64,000 nucleotides of DNA from Pseudothauera lacus. Its GTDB lineage: Bacteria; Pseudomonadota; Gammaproteobacteria; Burkholderiales; Rhodocyclaceae. Below are positions 51,798-61,490 of this stretch, piece by piece (within the stretch, counting starts at the first letter, position 1; each line of letters starts with the position of its first letter). The stretch spans positions 310,001 through 374,000 of the forward strand of contig NZ_PZKC01000002.1 in the NCBI RefSeq assembly GCF_003034845.1, written 5' to 3'. Made by a program: the position numbers and the translations under genes. The notes beneath the pieces are model-generated. The model made no database searches. It worked only from the letters and a program-made list of their open reading frames with translations, and was not told the origin of the DNA.

Positions 51798-53495
51798 ATG
51801 ACTTACCGCAATCTGCCGCCGCTACCCTCGCCGCTGCGCATTGCCCTGGCCATCGCGCTGATCTATGCGGGCGTGGCGGTGGCATGGATCCTCTATTCCG
51901 ACACCCTGCTCGCGGTGTGGGTGCAGGAGTCCGCGCGGCTGACCCAGCTGCAGACTTTCAAGGGCCTGTTCTTCGTGCTGTCCACGGCGCTGTTGCTGTT
52001 CCTGGCGATGTGGCTGGCGCTGCGCCGGCAGGCCGCCCTGCAGCGTACCCTGAGCGACCGCGAGGCGGCCTTCCAGCTCGCCATGCGGGCCTCCGGCATG
52101 GGCGTGTGGGACTACCGCGTCGGCCGCGAGGAGGTCGACACCAGTGCGCAGGTGGCGGTCCTGCTCGGCTATCCCCCGGAGACTTTCCGCGATAGCGTGG
52201 CAGCCTGGCAGGAGCGTCTCCATCCGCAGGACCGCGACATGGCGCGGCGGCGGTTCCGCGCCTACATGGAGGGGCGCGCGCCACGCTACGAGGCCGAGTT
52301 CCGCATGCGGCACCGCGACGGCAGCTATCGCTGGTTCCGCTCGACCGGTCAGGTCGTCGAGCGTGACGGCGACGGCAAGCCGGCGCGGGTGATCGGCGCC
52401 TATCTCGACATTGACGAGCAACTGCAGACCTGGAAGCGTCTGGCCGAAAGCGAGACGCGTGCGCGCCTGTACCTCGAGCGCATGCCCATCGGCTGCATGA
52501 TCACCGATACCGACTGGCGCATTATCAGCTGCAATCCGGCCTTCGAGCGCATGTTCGGCTATGGCGCCGGCGAGCTGATCGGGCGCACCGCCTTCGATAC
52601 CATCATCGCCGAGAGCGCCCGCGGACAGACCGAGGTGGTGCTGGCGCGCTTGCGCAGCGGCAGTTTCGACACCCACAACATCAACGAGAACCGCACCCGC
52701 GACGGCCGCAGCCTGCTCTGCGAGTGGTTCAATACGCCGATCCGTGACGCTGACGGCAAGGTCGTGCAGTTGCTGGCGATGGCCATCGACATCACCCGTC
52801 GTGACGCCACCGACCGTGCCCTCGCCGACAGCTACCGCCATCTCAGCGAACTCTCCGCCCGCCTGATGCAGGTCCAGGAGGATGAACGCCGCCGCCTCGC
52901 GCGCGAACTGCACGACGAGGTCGGCCAGCAGCTCACCGCGGTGAAGCTCAACCTGCACGCCATCGGCCGTGTGGCGGAGGACGACATTACCCGCGCGCGG
53001 GTGGATGACTGCGTGGACATCGTCGACCTCACCATTGCGCGCATCCGCTCGCGTGCCCTCGAACTGCGTCCCGCCATGCTTGATGACCTCGGCCTCGGTG
53101 CGGCACTGGCGTGGTATTGCCGCAGCGCTGCCGAACGCGCCGGGGTGGCGGTCGAGCTGCTCGGTGGGGATGGGCTGGAGCGCTTCGACGAGGCCGTCGA
53201 GACGGCTGCCTTCCGCATCGTCCAGGAAGCCGTCAACAATGCCCTGCGCCATGGGCCGCCGACGCGCGTGGAGGTGGAAGTGCACCACGACGGCCATGTC
53301 CTCGAACTGAGCATTGCCGACGATGGCAGCGGCTTCGATGCCGCTGCGCTGCGCAATGGCGGCGGCCTTGGCCTGGCCGGGATGCGCGAGCGCACCGAGC
53401 TGCTTGGCGGGCATTTCGCCATCGACAGCGCGCCGGGGGCGGGCACCCGCATCCATGCCCGCCTGCCGGCACCGCCGCGCGCGGAGGCCGATTGA
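51798..53495 (+). CDS. NarL-type sensor histidine kinase with two PAS domains
   Basis: 565 residues. Two membrane helices (about 14-33 and 54-75) with a short periplasmic loop precede two PAS domains (about 90-210 and 225-345). HisKA_3 reads RRLARELHDEVGQQLTAV with H372. The HATPase ends with GGLGLAGMRERTELLGG. It overlaps the next gene by 4 bases (TTGA), giving a classical kinase/LuxR-type regulator pair. Confidence 0.92.
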   Translation: MTYRNLPPLPSPLRIALAIALIYAGVAVAWILYSDTLLAVWVQESARLTQLQTFKGLFFVLSTALLLFLAMWLALRRQAALQRTLSDREAAFQLAMRASGMGVWDYRVGREEVDTSAQVAVLLGYPPETFRDSVAAWQERLHPQDRDMARRRFRAYMEGRAPRYEAEFRMRHRDGSYRWFRSTGQVVERDGDGKPARVIGAYLDIDEQLQTWKRLAESETRARLYLERMPIGCMITDTDWRIISCNPAFERMFGYGAGELIGRTAFDTIIAESARGQTEVVLARLRSGSFDTHNINENRTRDGRSLLCEWFNTPIRDADGKVVQLLAMAIDITRRDATDRALADSYRHLSELSARLMQVQEDERRRLARELHDEVGQQLTAVKLNLHAIGRVAEDDITRARVDDCVDIVDLTIARIRSRALELRPAMLDDLGLGAALAWYCRSAAERAGVAVELLGGDGLERFDEAVETAAFRIVQEAVNNALRHGPPTRVEVEVHHDGHVLELSIADDGSGFDAAALRNGGGLGLAGMRERTELLGGHFAIDSAPGAGTRIHARLPAPPRAEAD

Positions 53496-54109
53496 GCGCG
53501 CGGGTGCTGCTGGTCGATGACCATGCCCTGGTGCGCAGCGGTCTGCGTGCGCTGATCGGCGGCTTTGCCGGCTTCGAGGTCGTCGGCGAGGCCGCCGATG
53601 GGCGTGCGGCGCTGGCGCTGGTGGAACAACTGGCGGTGGATGTGGTGGTGATGGACCTTTCCATGCCCGGGCTCAACGGCATCGAAGCCACCCGGCGGCT
53701 GCGCGCCGGGCTGGCAGACTGCCCGGTGGTGGTGCTGTCCATGCACACCGAACCCGACTACCTCGATCAGGCGCTCGCTGCCGGCGCCCGCGCCTACGTC
53801 GTCAAGGATGCCGCACCGGCCGAGCTGGAAGCTGCCCTGCGCGCCGCACTGCGTGGCGAGCGCTTCCTCTCGCCGCAGGTCGCCGGGCGGGTAGGGGCCG
53901 CGCACGGCGGCAGCCGCACGCCGCTGACTGCCCGTCAGCGCGAGATCCTGCGGCTCATCGCGGAGGGCTGCAGCACCCGCGAAATCGCCACCCGTCTGCA
54001 CATCAGCGTCAAGACGGTGGAGACCCACCGTGCCCAGATCATGCAGCGCCTGGACATCTTCGACATCGCCGGGCTGACCCGCTATGCCATGCGCACAGGC
54101 CTGGTGTAG
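53492..54109 (+). CDS. LuxR/NarL-family response regulator
   Basis: 205 residues with a receiver (VDDHALVRSGL, VVMDLSMPGLNG, VLSMHTEPDYLDQALAAGARAYVVKDA) and a helix-turn-helix (LTARQREILRLIAEGCSTREIATRLHISVKTVETHRAQIM). The TTG start at 53492 overlaps the kinase stop and begins the conserved protein. It is the output partner of the preceding kinase. Confidence 0.93.
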   Translation: MSARVLLVDDHALVRSGLRALIGGFAGFEVVGEAADGRAALALVEQLAVDVVVMDLSMPGLNGIEATRRLRAGLADCPVVVLSMHTEPDYLDQALAAGARAYVVKDAAPAELEAALRAALRGERFLSPQVAGRVGAAHGGSRTPLTARQREILRLIAEGCSTREIATRLHISVKTVETHRAQIMQRLDIFDIAGLTRYAMRTGLV

Positions 54110-54226
54110 GCCCCTTCATTGCGTCAAAAGTCACGCTGCGATGAAAAATCAGGGATTCCCCGATGTTGCATGCCGACCGATTCATGCATCATCATGACCA
54201 TACCATTGCCGTGCTGCCCGTCTGAC

Positions 54227-54667
54227 ATGTCCGCTGCCCTCGCCCACAACGCCCGCCTGCCTTCCGGCGCCGCTGCCGGCAAGGCCCCTTTGCGCGTGTT
54301 GCTGGCGGCACCGCCGGCATTGCGCAGTGGTCCGCTGGAGCGCTTCCTCGCCGATTCGCCGGACATCGAACTGGTCGGGTGGACCGACAGCGAGAGCCGC
54401 TCCATGCAGCTCTTCTTCCTTCTCGCCCCCGATGTGACGGTGCTCGACTGGCGCATCTCGGTGGCCGAGCCGGCACGCTTCGTCGGCCTGATCAAGCGTG
54501 TCGCCCCCTATGCGCGCATCGTCTCGGTGGTGCCGGAGGCCGACTCCGTGCCGGCGCGTGCCGCGCGTGCCCTGGGAGCCGACCAGGTGGTCACCGTCGA
54601 CGAGCTTCCCGCCTGTCTGAGCGCCCTCGCTGCCGAGGGCGATGCCCTCCCGGCGCGTTATCGCTGA
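54227..54667 (+). CDS. Degenerate receiver-like protein
   Basis: 146-residue protein with a CheY-like fold: [50 protein letters not shown], then [32 protein letters not shown]. The phospho-acceptor aspartate (VLDW) is present but the acidic pair after beta-1 is replaced by AAPP and the lysine loop by TVDEL. It probably does not phosphorylate normally. The ATG at 54194 is an alternative. It follows the LuxR regulator on the same strand by 117 bases. Confidence 0.65.
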   Translation: MSAALAHNARLPSGAAAGKAPLRVLLAAPPALRSGPLERFLADSPDIELVGWTDSESRSMQLFFLLAPDVTVLDWRISVAEPARFVGLIKRVAPYARIVSVVPEADSVPARAARALGADQVVTVDELPACLSALAAEGDALPARYR

Positions 54668-55461
54668 ACTGCGCCGGGTGCCTTGCGGCTCGCCGCAAGC
54701 AGCCATATCCCGACCGCCACCATCGGCACGCACAGCCACTGCGCGGTGCTGAGCCCGGGAACGAGACCGGCGAAGATCCCCGGATCGGGAGTGCGGAAGA
54801 ACTCCGCGGCGAAACGCAGGCAGCCATAGCCGATCAGGAACACCGCCGATACTGCACGCAGGGGCCGCGGCCGGGCAGCGTACACCCACAGGACGACGAA
54901 CAGCAGCACACCCTCGCCGGCGGCCTGGTAGAGCTGCGAGGGGTGGCGCGGCAGCGCATCCACCCACGGGAAGATCATCGCCCACGGCAGCTCGCTGCTC
55001 ACCGGGCGCCCCCACAGCTCACCGTTGATGAAGTTGCCGATGCGTCCCGCGGCCAGTCCGGTGGGTACCAGCGGGGCGATGAAGTCGGTGACTGCCCAGA
55101 AGCCCTTGGCGTGGTGCCGGCCATACAGCCACATCGCCACCAGCACGCCGAGGAAGCCGCCGTGGAAGCTCATGCCACCCTTCCAGATCTGCACGATCTC
55201 CAGCGGATGGCTGAAGTAGTAGGCCGGCTCGAAGAACAGCACCTCGCCCAGGCGTCCGCCGATGATCACCCCGAGGACACCGTAGAGCAGCAGATCGTCG
55301 ATCTGCTGGCCGTCCCAGCCCAGTTCCGGGCGCCGCCGCGCATGCAGGCGGCCGAGGACGACGAAGAGCGTGAATGCGAGCAGGTACATCAGCCCGTACC
55401 AATGCACGCTGAACGGGCCGATGGTGAGGGCGACGGGGTTGAAGTGAGGATGGGTCAGCAT
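54658..55461 (-). CDS. lgt: Phosphatidylglycerol-prolipoprotein diacylglyceryl transferase
   Basis: 267-residue inner membrane enzyme that lipidates the cysteine of prolipoproteins, with about seven helices. [12 protein letters not shown] near the N-terminus, [16 protein letters not shown] and the signature [15 protein letters not shown] are diagnostic. Its end overlaps the receiver-like gene on the other strand by 10 bases. Confidence 0.95.
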   Translation of the reverse strand: MLTHPHFNPVALTIGPFSVHWYGLMYLLAFTLFVVLGRLHARRRPELGWDGQQIDDLLLYGVLGVIIGGRLGEVLFFEPAYYFSHPLEIVQIWKGGMSFHGGFLGVLVAMWLYGRHHAKGFWAVTDFIAPLVPTGLAAGRIGNFINGELWGRPVSSELPWAMIFPWVDALPRHPSQLYQAAGEGVLLFVVLWVYAARPRPLRAVSAVFLIGYGCLRFAAEFFRTPDPGIFAGLVPGLSTAQWLCVPMVAVGIWLLAASRKAPGAVQR

Positions 55462-55472
55462 GGCCGTGGGGC

Positions 55473-56150
55473 TTACTCGAACTGGGCGCGGAAGCCGGCG
55501 AATTCCTCGCGCAGCGCCTCCACCTCGGCACGCAGGGTGCGCACTTCCTCTTCCAGTTCGGCAATCCGCCCGCGCCCGCCCGGCGTTGCGCTGCCGGCAC
55601 CTTCGACCATCGCCGGCAGCGCCGCCTCGCCGCCGAGCAGGTGGGCCCAGCGCACCTCCTTGGTTCCCGGCGCGCGCGGCAGGGCGATGGCCATCGGGGG
55701 GTACTTTTCCGCCAGATGGTCGAGGATGGCCTCGACCTCGGCAATCTCGCCGAAGCGGTGCATGCGCTCGCAGCGCTGGCGGATCTCGCCAGCGGTCTGC
55801 GCACCGCGCAGCAGCAAGGTGGCGAGCACGGCCTGCTCGCCAGGCGGCAGGGAGTGACGGAGGCGGACCTGATGTTCGAACTTGGCCACACGGGCACTGG
55901 CCTGGTCGCGTTGCGACACCAGGCGGCGCGCCATCAGGCTGTCAACGGCGTCGCGGACGGCCTCTTCGGAGAGGTTCATCACCGGCTCGCGGCCGGTGAG
56001 CTGGTTGCAGCCACCGACCAGCGCATTGAGCGACAGCGGGTAGTTGTCGGGGGTGACGAAACACTTCTCGATCAGTACCCCGAGCACGCGTATCTCTTCG
56101 GGGCTGAGGTCGAAGCCCTCGGCGGACGGGGTGGCGGCGGTGTTGTCCAT
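55473..56150 (-). CDS. YceH/DUF480 family protein
   Basis: 225-residue protein with two winged-helix repeats: [49 protein letters not shown], then [32 protein letters not shown] coiled coil with [21 protein letters not shown]-like sequence ends it. DUF480/YceH function is unknown. ATG at 56150 is used; a start at 56186 would add 12 residues. It is 12 bases upstream of lgt on the same strand. Confidence 0.85.
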   Translation of the reverse strand: MDNTAATPSAEGFDLSPEEIRVLGVLIEKCFVTPDNYPLSLNALVGGCNQLTGREPVMNLSEEAVRDAVDSLMARRLVSQRDQASARVAKFEHQVRLRHSLPPGEQAVLATLLLRGAQTAGEIRQRCERMHRFGEIAEVEAILDHLAEKYPPMAIALPRAPGTKEVRWAHLLGGEAALPAMVEGAGSATPGGRGRIAELEEEVRTLRAEVEALREEFAGFRAQFE

Positions 56151-56206
56151 GGCGGCGGCAGACGGTGCGGTAGCGAAGCGCCCCATGATAGCGCAGGGCG
56201 CCCCCT

Positions 56207-57268
56207 TCAGCGCCGTGGGCGGTAGCTGTAGCTGGCCGGCGCGGCGCAGCGCTGACAAGGCTGGACCTCGATGATGGGGTGGTGCAGGTTGGCCAGCCCG
56301 GTCAGGCGCGCGCGATAGTCGGCGGGCGAGGCCTGGGCGTGGCTGACCACGCTGACGGTGAGCGTCCACGCCCCCTGGCCGACCGACCACAGGTGCAGAT
56401 CGACGATGCGGGTGCCGGGCACGCTCTCGATGCGCTCGCGCACTTCGTCGCGCAGGGCCTGCGGGCCTTCGACGTCGAGCAGCACCGCCGCGGTCTGGCG
56501 CAGCAGCCCGGCGGCCCAGCGCAGGATGACCAGCGCCGCGACCAGCGCGATCACCGGGTCCAGCCACTGCCAGCCCCACAGCCAGGCTGCCAGCAGGCCG
56601 ACGATGGCCGCCACTGAAGTCAGCGCGTCGGCAATGACGTGGACCAGCGCCGCGCGCAGGTTGTTGTCCTGCGGGGCATGGGCATGGTGGGGATCGTGTC
56701 CGTGGGCATGATCGTGGCCGTGGTCATGAGAGTGGTCGTGGCTGCCGGCGAGCAGCCAGGCCGAGAGCAGGTTCACCGCCAGGCCGATCACTGCCACCAC
56801 CATCGCCTCGACCGCGCGCAGGGGCTGCGGTTCGAGCAGGCGGTGGGTGGATTCGACGATCAGCCACAGCGTCGTGGCGCCGAGGAACAGCGCGCTGGTG
56901 AAGGCGGCGAGATCGCCGATCTTGCCGCTGCCAAGGCTCAGACGGCGGTCGCGGGCATGGCGGCGGGCAAGGTAGTACGCGGCAGTGGCAAGACCGAGCG
57001 CCAGCGCGTGTCCGCCCATGTGCACGCCGTCGGCGAGCAGCGCCATCGAGCCGGTGATCCAGCCCCCGGCAATCTCCGCCACCATCGTCACCAGGGTCAG
57101 CACGGTTACCAGCAGCGTGCGGGTTTCCGCCTTGCGGCGCGCGCCCTGGCCGAAGTCATGCGGGTGGCGAGTGCTGCGCGCGGTCTCGCAGGCGGGAGTC
57201 AGTGCGGGCAGGGCCTTGCCGTTCATGGGATTTCCGCAGAGGTCGGGCATGTGGAGGTGAGACATCAA
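56207..57268 (-). CDS. CDF-family divalent metal exporter, DmeF-like
   Basis: 353-residue inner membrane transporter. The [50 protein letters not shown] segment is typical of DmeF (Co/Ni exporters). Six helices and a histidine-rich loop near residues 180-205 ([19 protein letters not shown]) follow. The C-terminal cytosolic domain ends [13 protein letters not shown] Fur-like site abuts the chosen ATG, so a downstream ATG at 57250 or 57226 could be the true start. Fe(II) export is possible as well as Co/Ni. Confidence 0.88.
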   Translation of the reverse strand: MMSHLHMPDLCGNPMNGKALPALTPACETARSTRHPHDFGQGARRKAETRTLLVTVLTLVTMVAEIAGGWITGSMALLADGVHMGGHALALGLATAAYYLARRHARDRRLSLGSGKIGDLAAFTSALFLGATTLWLIVESTHRLLEPQPLRAVEAMVVAVIGLAVNLLSAWLLAGSHDHSHDHGHDHAHGHDPHHAHAPQDNNLRAALVHVIADALTSVAAIVGLLAAWLWGWQWLDPVIALVAALVILRWAAGLLRQTAAVLLDVEGPQALRDEVRERIESVPGTRIVDLHLWSVGQGAWTLTVSVVSHAQASPADYRARLTGLANLHHPIIEVQPCQRCAAPASYSYRPRR

Positions 57269-57270
57269 CG

Positions 57271-57285
57271 AGAATCATTTTATCC
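57271..57285. promoter_or_regulatory. Fur-like half site immediately before the CDF exporter
   Basis: GAGAATCATTTTATC matches ten of 13 bases of a Fur half (GATAATCATTATC). It lies within 20 bases upstream of the minus-strand start. It could also be a site for a DmeR-type regulator. Confidence 0.4.
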
Positions 57286-57376
57286 TCCGTGCGCGTCCCC
57301 GCAAGCCAGTGGCGCGCGCGCGCCGGCACTGTACAATCAATCTCTTGTTCGTGCTGCACCCCGCGGAGTCACAGCC

Positions 57377-59227
57377 ATGCCCCAGTACCGTTCCCGTACC
57401 TCCACCGCCGGCCGCAACATGGCGGGTGCCCGCGCCCTGTGGCGCGCCACCGGCATGAAGGACGGCGATTTCGACAAGCCCATCATCGCCATTGCCAACA
57501 GCTTCACCCAGTTCGTCCCTGGCCACGTGCACCTCAAGGACCTCGGCCAGCTGGTCGCCCGCGAGATCGAGGCCGCCGGCGGGGTAGCCAAGGAATTCAA
57601 CACCATCGCGGTCGATGACGGCATCGCCATGGGCCACGGCGGCATGCTGTATTCGCTGCCCTCGCGCGACCTCATCGCCGACAGCGTCGAGTACATGTGC
57701 AACGCCCACACCGCCGATGCGCTGGTGTGCATCTCCAACTGCGACAAGATCACTCCGGGCATGCTGATGGCCGCGCTGCGCCTCAACATTCCGGTGATCT
57801 TCGTTTCCGGCGGGCCGATGGAGGCGGGCAAGGTGAAGTGGGAGAACAAGGTGCTCTCGCTCGACCTCATCGACGCCATGATCAAGGCCGCCGACAAGAA
57901 CTGCTCCGACGAGGAGGTCGCCGCCGTCGAGCGCTCGGCCTGTCCGACCTGCGGTTCGTGCTCGGGGATGTTCACTGCCAACTCGATGAACTGCCTCACC
58001 GAGGCGCTCGGTCTGTCGCTGCCCGGCAATGGCACCACGCTGGCCACCCATGCTGACCGCGAGAAGCTGTTCAGGGAGGCCGGCCGCCGCATCGTCGACC
58101 TGGCCCGGCGCTGGTACGAGCACGACGACGCCACGGCGCTGCCGCGTTCGATCGCCTGCTTCGAGGCCTTCGAGAATGCGATGAGCCTGGATGTGGCCAT
58201 GGGCGGCTCCACCAACACCGTGCTGCACCTGCTGGCTGCGGCGCGCGAGGCCGGGGTGGATTTCACCATGAAGGACATCGACCGCATCAGCCGCCGCGTG
58301 CCCTGCCTGTCCAAGGTCGCGCCGGCGGTGGCCGATGTGCACATCGAGGACGTCCATCGTGCCGGCGGCATCATGGGCATCCTCGGAGAGCTCGACCGTG
58401 CCGGTCTGCTCCACCGCGACGTGCCTACGGTGCACAGCAAGACCATCGGTGAGGCGCTGTCGCGTTGGGACATCATGCAGGCCCATGACAAGTCGGTGTT
58501 CGATTTCTTCCTCGCCGCCCCGGGTGGTGTGCCCACCCAGGTGGCGTTCTCGCAGAACCGGCGCTGGAACGAACTCGACATGGACCGCGCCCGCGGCGTG
58601 ATCCGCAACAAGGCCAACGCCTTTACCGCCGATGGCGGGCTGGCGGTGCTGTACGGCAACATTGCCGAGAAGGGCTGCATCGTCAAGACCGCCGGGGTGG
58701 ACGAGTCGATCTGGAAGTTCACCGGCACCGCACGCGTGTACGAAAGCCAGGACGACGCGGTGGAAGGCATCCTCGGCGAGCAGGTGCAGGCCGGCGACGT
58801 GGTGGTGATCCGCTACGAAGGCCCCAAGGGGGGGCCCGGCATGCAGGAGATGCTCTATCCGACCTCCTATCTGAAGAGCCGTGGCCTCGGCAAGCAGTGT
58901 GCGCTGCTTACCGACGGGCGCTTTTCCGGCGGCACCTCCGGGTTGTCGATCGGCCACGCCTCGCCGGAAGCGGCCTGCGGCGGTGCCATCGGCCTCGTCG
59001 AGGATGGCGACCGCATCGAGATCGACATCCCCAACCGCCGCATCCACCTCGCGGTGAGCGACGAGGAGCTCGCCCGCCGGCGCGCGGCGATGGAGGCCAA
59101 AGGTGCCGCGGCGTGGAAGCCGGTGAATCGCCAGCGCGTGGTCTCTGCCGCGCTGCAGGCCTATGCCGCGCTCACCACCAGTGCCGACACCGGTGCGGTG
59201 CGCGACGTCAGCCAGGTCCAGCGCTGA
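57377..59227 (+). CDS. ilvD: Dihydroxy-acid dehydratase IlvD
   Basis: 616-residue [4Fe-4S]-type enzyme, the same length as E. coli IlvD, converting 2,3-dihydroxy-isovalerate/methylvalerate to 2-oxo acids in valine/isoleucine synthesis. Cluster cysteines are visible at [30 protein letters not shown]; also [12 protein letters not shown] and [23 protein letters not shown]. The ATG at 57377 gives [27 protein letters not shown] strong hairpin follows. Confidence 0.97.
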   Translation: MPQYRSRTSTAGRNMAGARALWRATGMKDGDFDKPIIAIANSFTQFVPGHVHLKDLGQLVAREIEAAGGVAKEFNTIAVDDGIAMGHGGMLYSLPSRDLIADSVEYMCNAHTADALVCISNCDKITPGMLMAALRLNIPVIFVSGGPMEAGKVKWENKVLSLDLIDAMIKAADKNCSDEEVAAVERSACPTCGSCSGMFTANSMNCLTEALGLSLPGNGTTLATHADREKLFREAGRRIVDLARRWYEHDDATALPRSIACFEAFENAMSLDVAMGGSTNTVLHLLAAAREAGVDFTMKDIDRISRRVPCLSKVAPAVADVHIEDVHRAGGIMGILGELDRAGLLHRDVPTVHSKTIGEALSRWDIMQAHDKSVFDFFLAAPGGVPTQVAFSQNRRWNELDMDRARGVIRNKANAFTADGGLAVLYGNIAEKGCIVKTAGVDESIWKFTGTARVYESQDDAVEGILGEQVQAGDVVVIRYEGPKGGPGMQEMLYPTSYLKSRGLGKQCALLTDGRFSGGTSGLSIGHASPEAACGGAIGLVEDGDRIEIDIPNRRIHLAVSDEELARRRAAMEAKGAAAWKPVNRQRVVSAALQAYAALTTSADTGAVRDVSQVQR

Positions 59228-59234
59228 GCGTCGC

Positions 59235-59265
59235 GGGCGCGCCGGCTCAACTGGCCGGCGCGCCC
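59235..59265. terminator. Bidirectional terminator after ilvD
   Basis: GGGCGCGCCGGC and GCCGGCGCGCCC form a perfect 12-base stem with a TCAACTG loop. It begins eight bases after the ilvD stop and includes the last codons of the convergent gene at 59247. Confidence 0.7.
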
Positions 59266-59684
59266 CTTGCCTGATCCTGGTGGCGGGCCAGTTGCTCCGC
59301 GCTCCAGGCCATTGCCGCCGCGCGCGTCTCGAAGATCTCGAAAGGGATCAGTCCGGCGTAGATTTCGCGCCACACCCGGTCCATGACGTGATGACCCTCG
59401 ACATCGGGGGCGATCACGTAGCTCGTGCACACCCGCCTTGACTGGGTGGCGTGGGCAACCGCCCCGGCCTTGATCTGAGCGAGGGCATCGGGTGGACAGA
59501 TGGCGGCGCCGTGGATCTCGATGATCAGCGCCCACGGTCCGCCTGCGCTCAGCGTGGGCAGATGGTCCTTCATCAGCGTCTGGTAATGGCGGATCAGCTC
59601 GATGTTCCACGGCCCGACGATGCGGGCGATGAGGATCTGGCCGTGTACCTCGATGTCGGCCGAGCCGTGCGGACGGAATGTCAT
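59247..59684 (-). CDS. STAS/SpoIIAA-like small protein
   Basis: 145-residue cytosolic protein starting MTFRPHGSADIEVHGQILIARI. The pattern (VGPWNIELIRHYQTLM, WALIIEIHG, FEIFETRAAAMAWSAEQL) resembles SpoIIAA-like STAS folds. The ATG at 59684 has GGGAG nine bases upstream; ATG at 59729 is an alternative. Function is unknown; it is not near a sigma or transporter partner. Confidence 0.6.
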   Translation of the reverse strand: MTFRPHGSADIEVHGQILIARIVGPWNIELIRHYQTLMKDHLPTLSAGGPWALIIEIHGAAICPPDALAQIKAGAVAHATQSRRVCTSYVIAPDVEGHHVMDRVWREIYAGLIPFEIFETRAAAMAWSAEQLARHQDQARGAPAS

Positions 59685-59797
59685 CTGAACTTCGCTCCCT
59701 GCAACGGCGTTCCCGTCGTGGTGCTGCATGAATGCGCGCCGGCCTGCGACACGCCCTTCGTCCGAGGATAGCGCATCGGCCGCGCTGCGCCGAGGGT

Positions 59798-60715
59798 TCA
59801 GTGCCGCTGCCTGCCGGAAGCGTCTGCGCCGGGTGGCCGACCGATGCCGTACACCGCCGTCGCCAGCCCGTCCACCAGCTCGGCGCAGCGGCTGTCGCGG
59901 TCCCACGGCAGCAGGATGACGGCGTTGACCACACTGAGGCTGGCGAGCTGATGCGGTACCCCCCAGCCGTGGCGCAGATGGCCACTGCCGATCAGTGCCA
60001 CCACCACTGCCCCCTGATGTTCGGCGCGTGCCGCGACAATGCCTTCGGCCATCGCGCGATCCCACAGCAGCTGCGCATCGACGAAGCGCGCGGCGGCGGC
60101 CGCGTCGTCGCTCGCTGCCGGGTGGTGGGCGCGGCGGATATCCTGCAGCCAGGCGCGGTAGGCCGGCGGTGCCGCGCTCGGACGTCCCACGCCCTCGCGC
60201 CGCTCGGGCGCCACGCCGTCGTAGCCGGCGCGCCCGACCTCGCGCACCAGCGCCCGCTCCACGTTCAGCGCGCGCAGCGCAATGCGCCGCTCGCGGGCGA
60301 AGCGGAAGATGTCCATGTACAGCTCAGCGTCCATGCGCCACACCTTGGCCCAGTCACTGCGGGTAAGGAATTCCGCCTCGTCGAGCTCGCCGCGCACCCA
60401 GGCATCGAGCGCCGGCTGTACGCGGCGCGGGAACATTTCCAGCCCGATCACCAGCGTCGCACCGCGGGCATGGAGCGCCGTGATGGTGTCGAGCTGCCAG
60501 CGGTGGTGGGCGGCGCTGTCGTGACGTTCGCCGAGCAGCACCACCGCGGCGTCGGCCAGCTCGTCGATCAGCGTCGCGCCGTCAACCGCACCAACGCCCG
60601 GACGCACCCAGCCGCCATCGGCGACGCAGGCCGCGCCAAGCGCCGAAGGCGCCGGGGGCATCACGCCAACGCAGGCAGTAAGGGCGAGGACGGTGAGCCA
60701 GGGGGCGGCTTTCAT
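59798..60715 (-). CDS. ChaN-family haem-binding lipoprotein
   Basis: 305-residue protein with a lipobox (TVLALTAC, Cys near residue 15). VVLLGERHDSAAHHRWQLDTITALH and LVIGLEMFPRRVQPALDAW are the ChaN/Tiki signature, and GVVAARAEHQGAVVVALIGSGHLRHGWG-like sequence carries a further histidine pair. ChaN of Campylobacter binds haem as a dimer and is linked to iron import. No TonB receptor or ABC transporter is adjacent, so the link to iron here is by family. Confidence 0.85.
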   Translation of the reverse strand: MKAAPWLTVLALTACVGVMPPAPSALGAACVADGGWVRPGVGAVDGATLIDELADAAVVLLGERHDSAAHHRWQLDTITALHARGATLVIGLEMFPRRVQPALDAWVRGELDEAEFLTRSDWAKVWRMDAELYMDIFRFARERRIALRALNVERALVREVGRAGYDGVAPERREGVGRPSAAPPAYRAWLQDIRRAHHPAASDDAAAAARFVDAQLLWDRAMAEGIVAARAEHQGAVVVALIGSGHLRHGWGVPHQLASLSVVNAVILLPWDRDSRCAELVDGLATAVYGIGRPPGADASGRQRH

Positions 60716-60872
60716 CGGGTAGCTTCCGCAGACGGCATGCAGCTGCGACCCCCACGCGGCACAGGGGTTCATTCGCCGGCGTCGACGGTGCTTGCGCCTT
60801 CTGCCGGGAAGCGCGATGCTGCTGTTTTTGCACTGCGGCAAGGGCCGCGTGCAGGGCGCTGTGGAGAGTGAA

Positions 60873-61487
60873 ATGAGCCTGAGTCTGTGGATTGCCTTTC
60901 TGGTCGCGGCCATCGTCATTGCGGTATCGCCGGGGCCGGGCGCTGTGCTGTCGATGGCAACCGGGCTGCGTCATGGCTATGGGTCCGCGCTGCGGGCGAT
61001 CTGCGGGCTGGAGCTGGCGCTGTTGCTGCAGTTGGGGGTGGTCGCCCTCGGCCTCGGGGCGGTGCTGGCGACCTCGGCGACGGCCTTTGTGGTGCTCAAG
61101 ATCGCCGGTGCCGCCTATCTGGTCTGGCTGGGGGTGCAGAAGTGGCGCGCGCGCCCGGAGGCGGTGGATGACGCCGCCGCGCAGCAGCGGCGCGGCGGGC
61201 TGGTGCTGCAGGGACTGCTGGTCAACCTGACCAACCCCAAGGCGATCATCTTCATGGCGGCGCTGGTGCCGCAGTTCATCAATCCGCGCGAGCCGCAGCT
61301 GCTGCAGTTCGTCATCATCGGCGCCACCATGGTGGCGGTCGATACCGTGGTGATGTCGTGCTATGCCGGCCTGGCGACGCGCTTCCGTCCGCTGTTGCGC
61401 AATCCGCGCGCGCTGCGCCTGCAGAACCGCGTCTTCGGCGGGCTCTTCGTCGGCGCCGGGGCGGCGCTGGCGGTGTCGTCGAAGTAG
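60873..61487 (+). CDS. LysE/RhtB-family amino acid exporter
   Basis: 204-residue inner membrane protein with six helices. SPGPGAVLSMATGLRHGYGSALRAICGLE at the N-terminus and LLVNLTNPKAIIFMAALVPQFI are family signatures. The ATG at 60873 begins the conserved protein. RhtB members export homoserine, threonine or other neutral amino acids. It converges with znuA. Confidence 0.92.
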   Translation: MSLSLWIAFLVAAIVIAVSPGPGAVLSMATGLRHGYGSALRAICGLELALLLQLGVVALGLGAVLATSATAFVVLKIAGAAYLVWLGVQKWRARPEAVDDAAAQQRRGGLVLQGLLVNLTNPKAIIFMAALVPQFINPREPQLLQFVIIGATMVAVDTVVMSCYAGLATRFRPLLRNPRALRLQNRVFGGLFVGAGAALAVSSK

Positions 61488-61490
61488 GGT

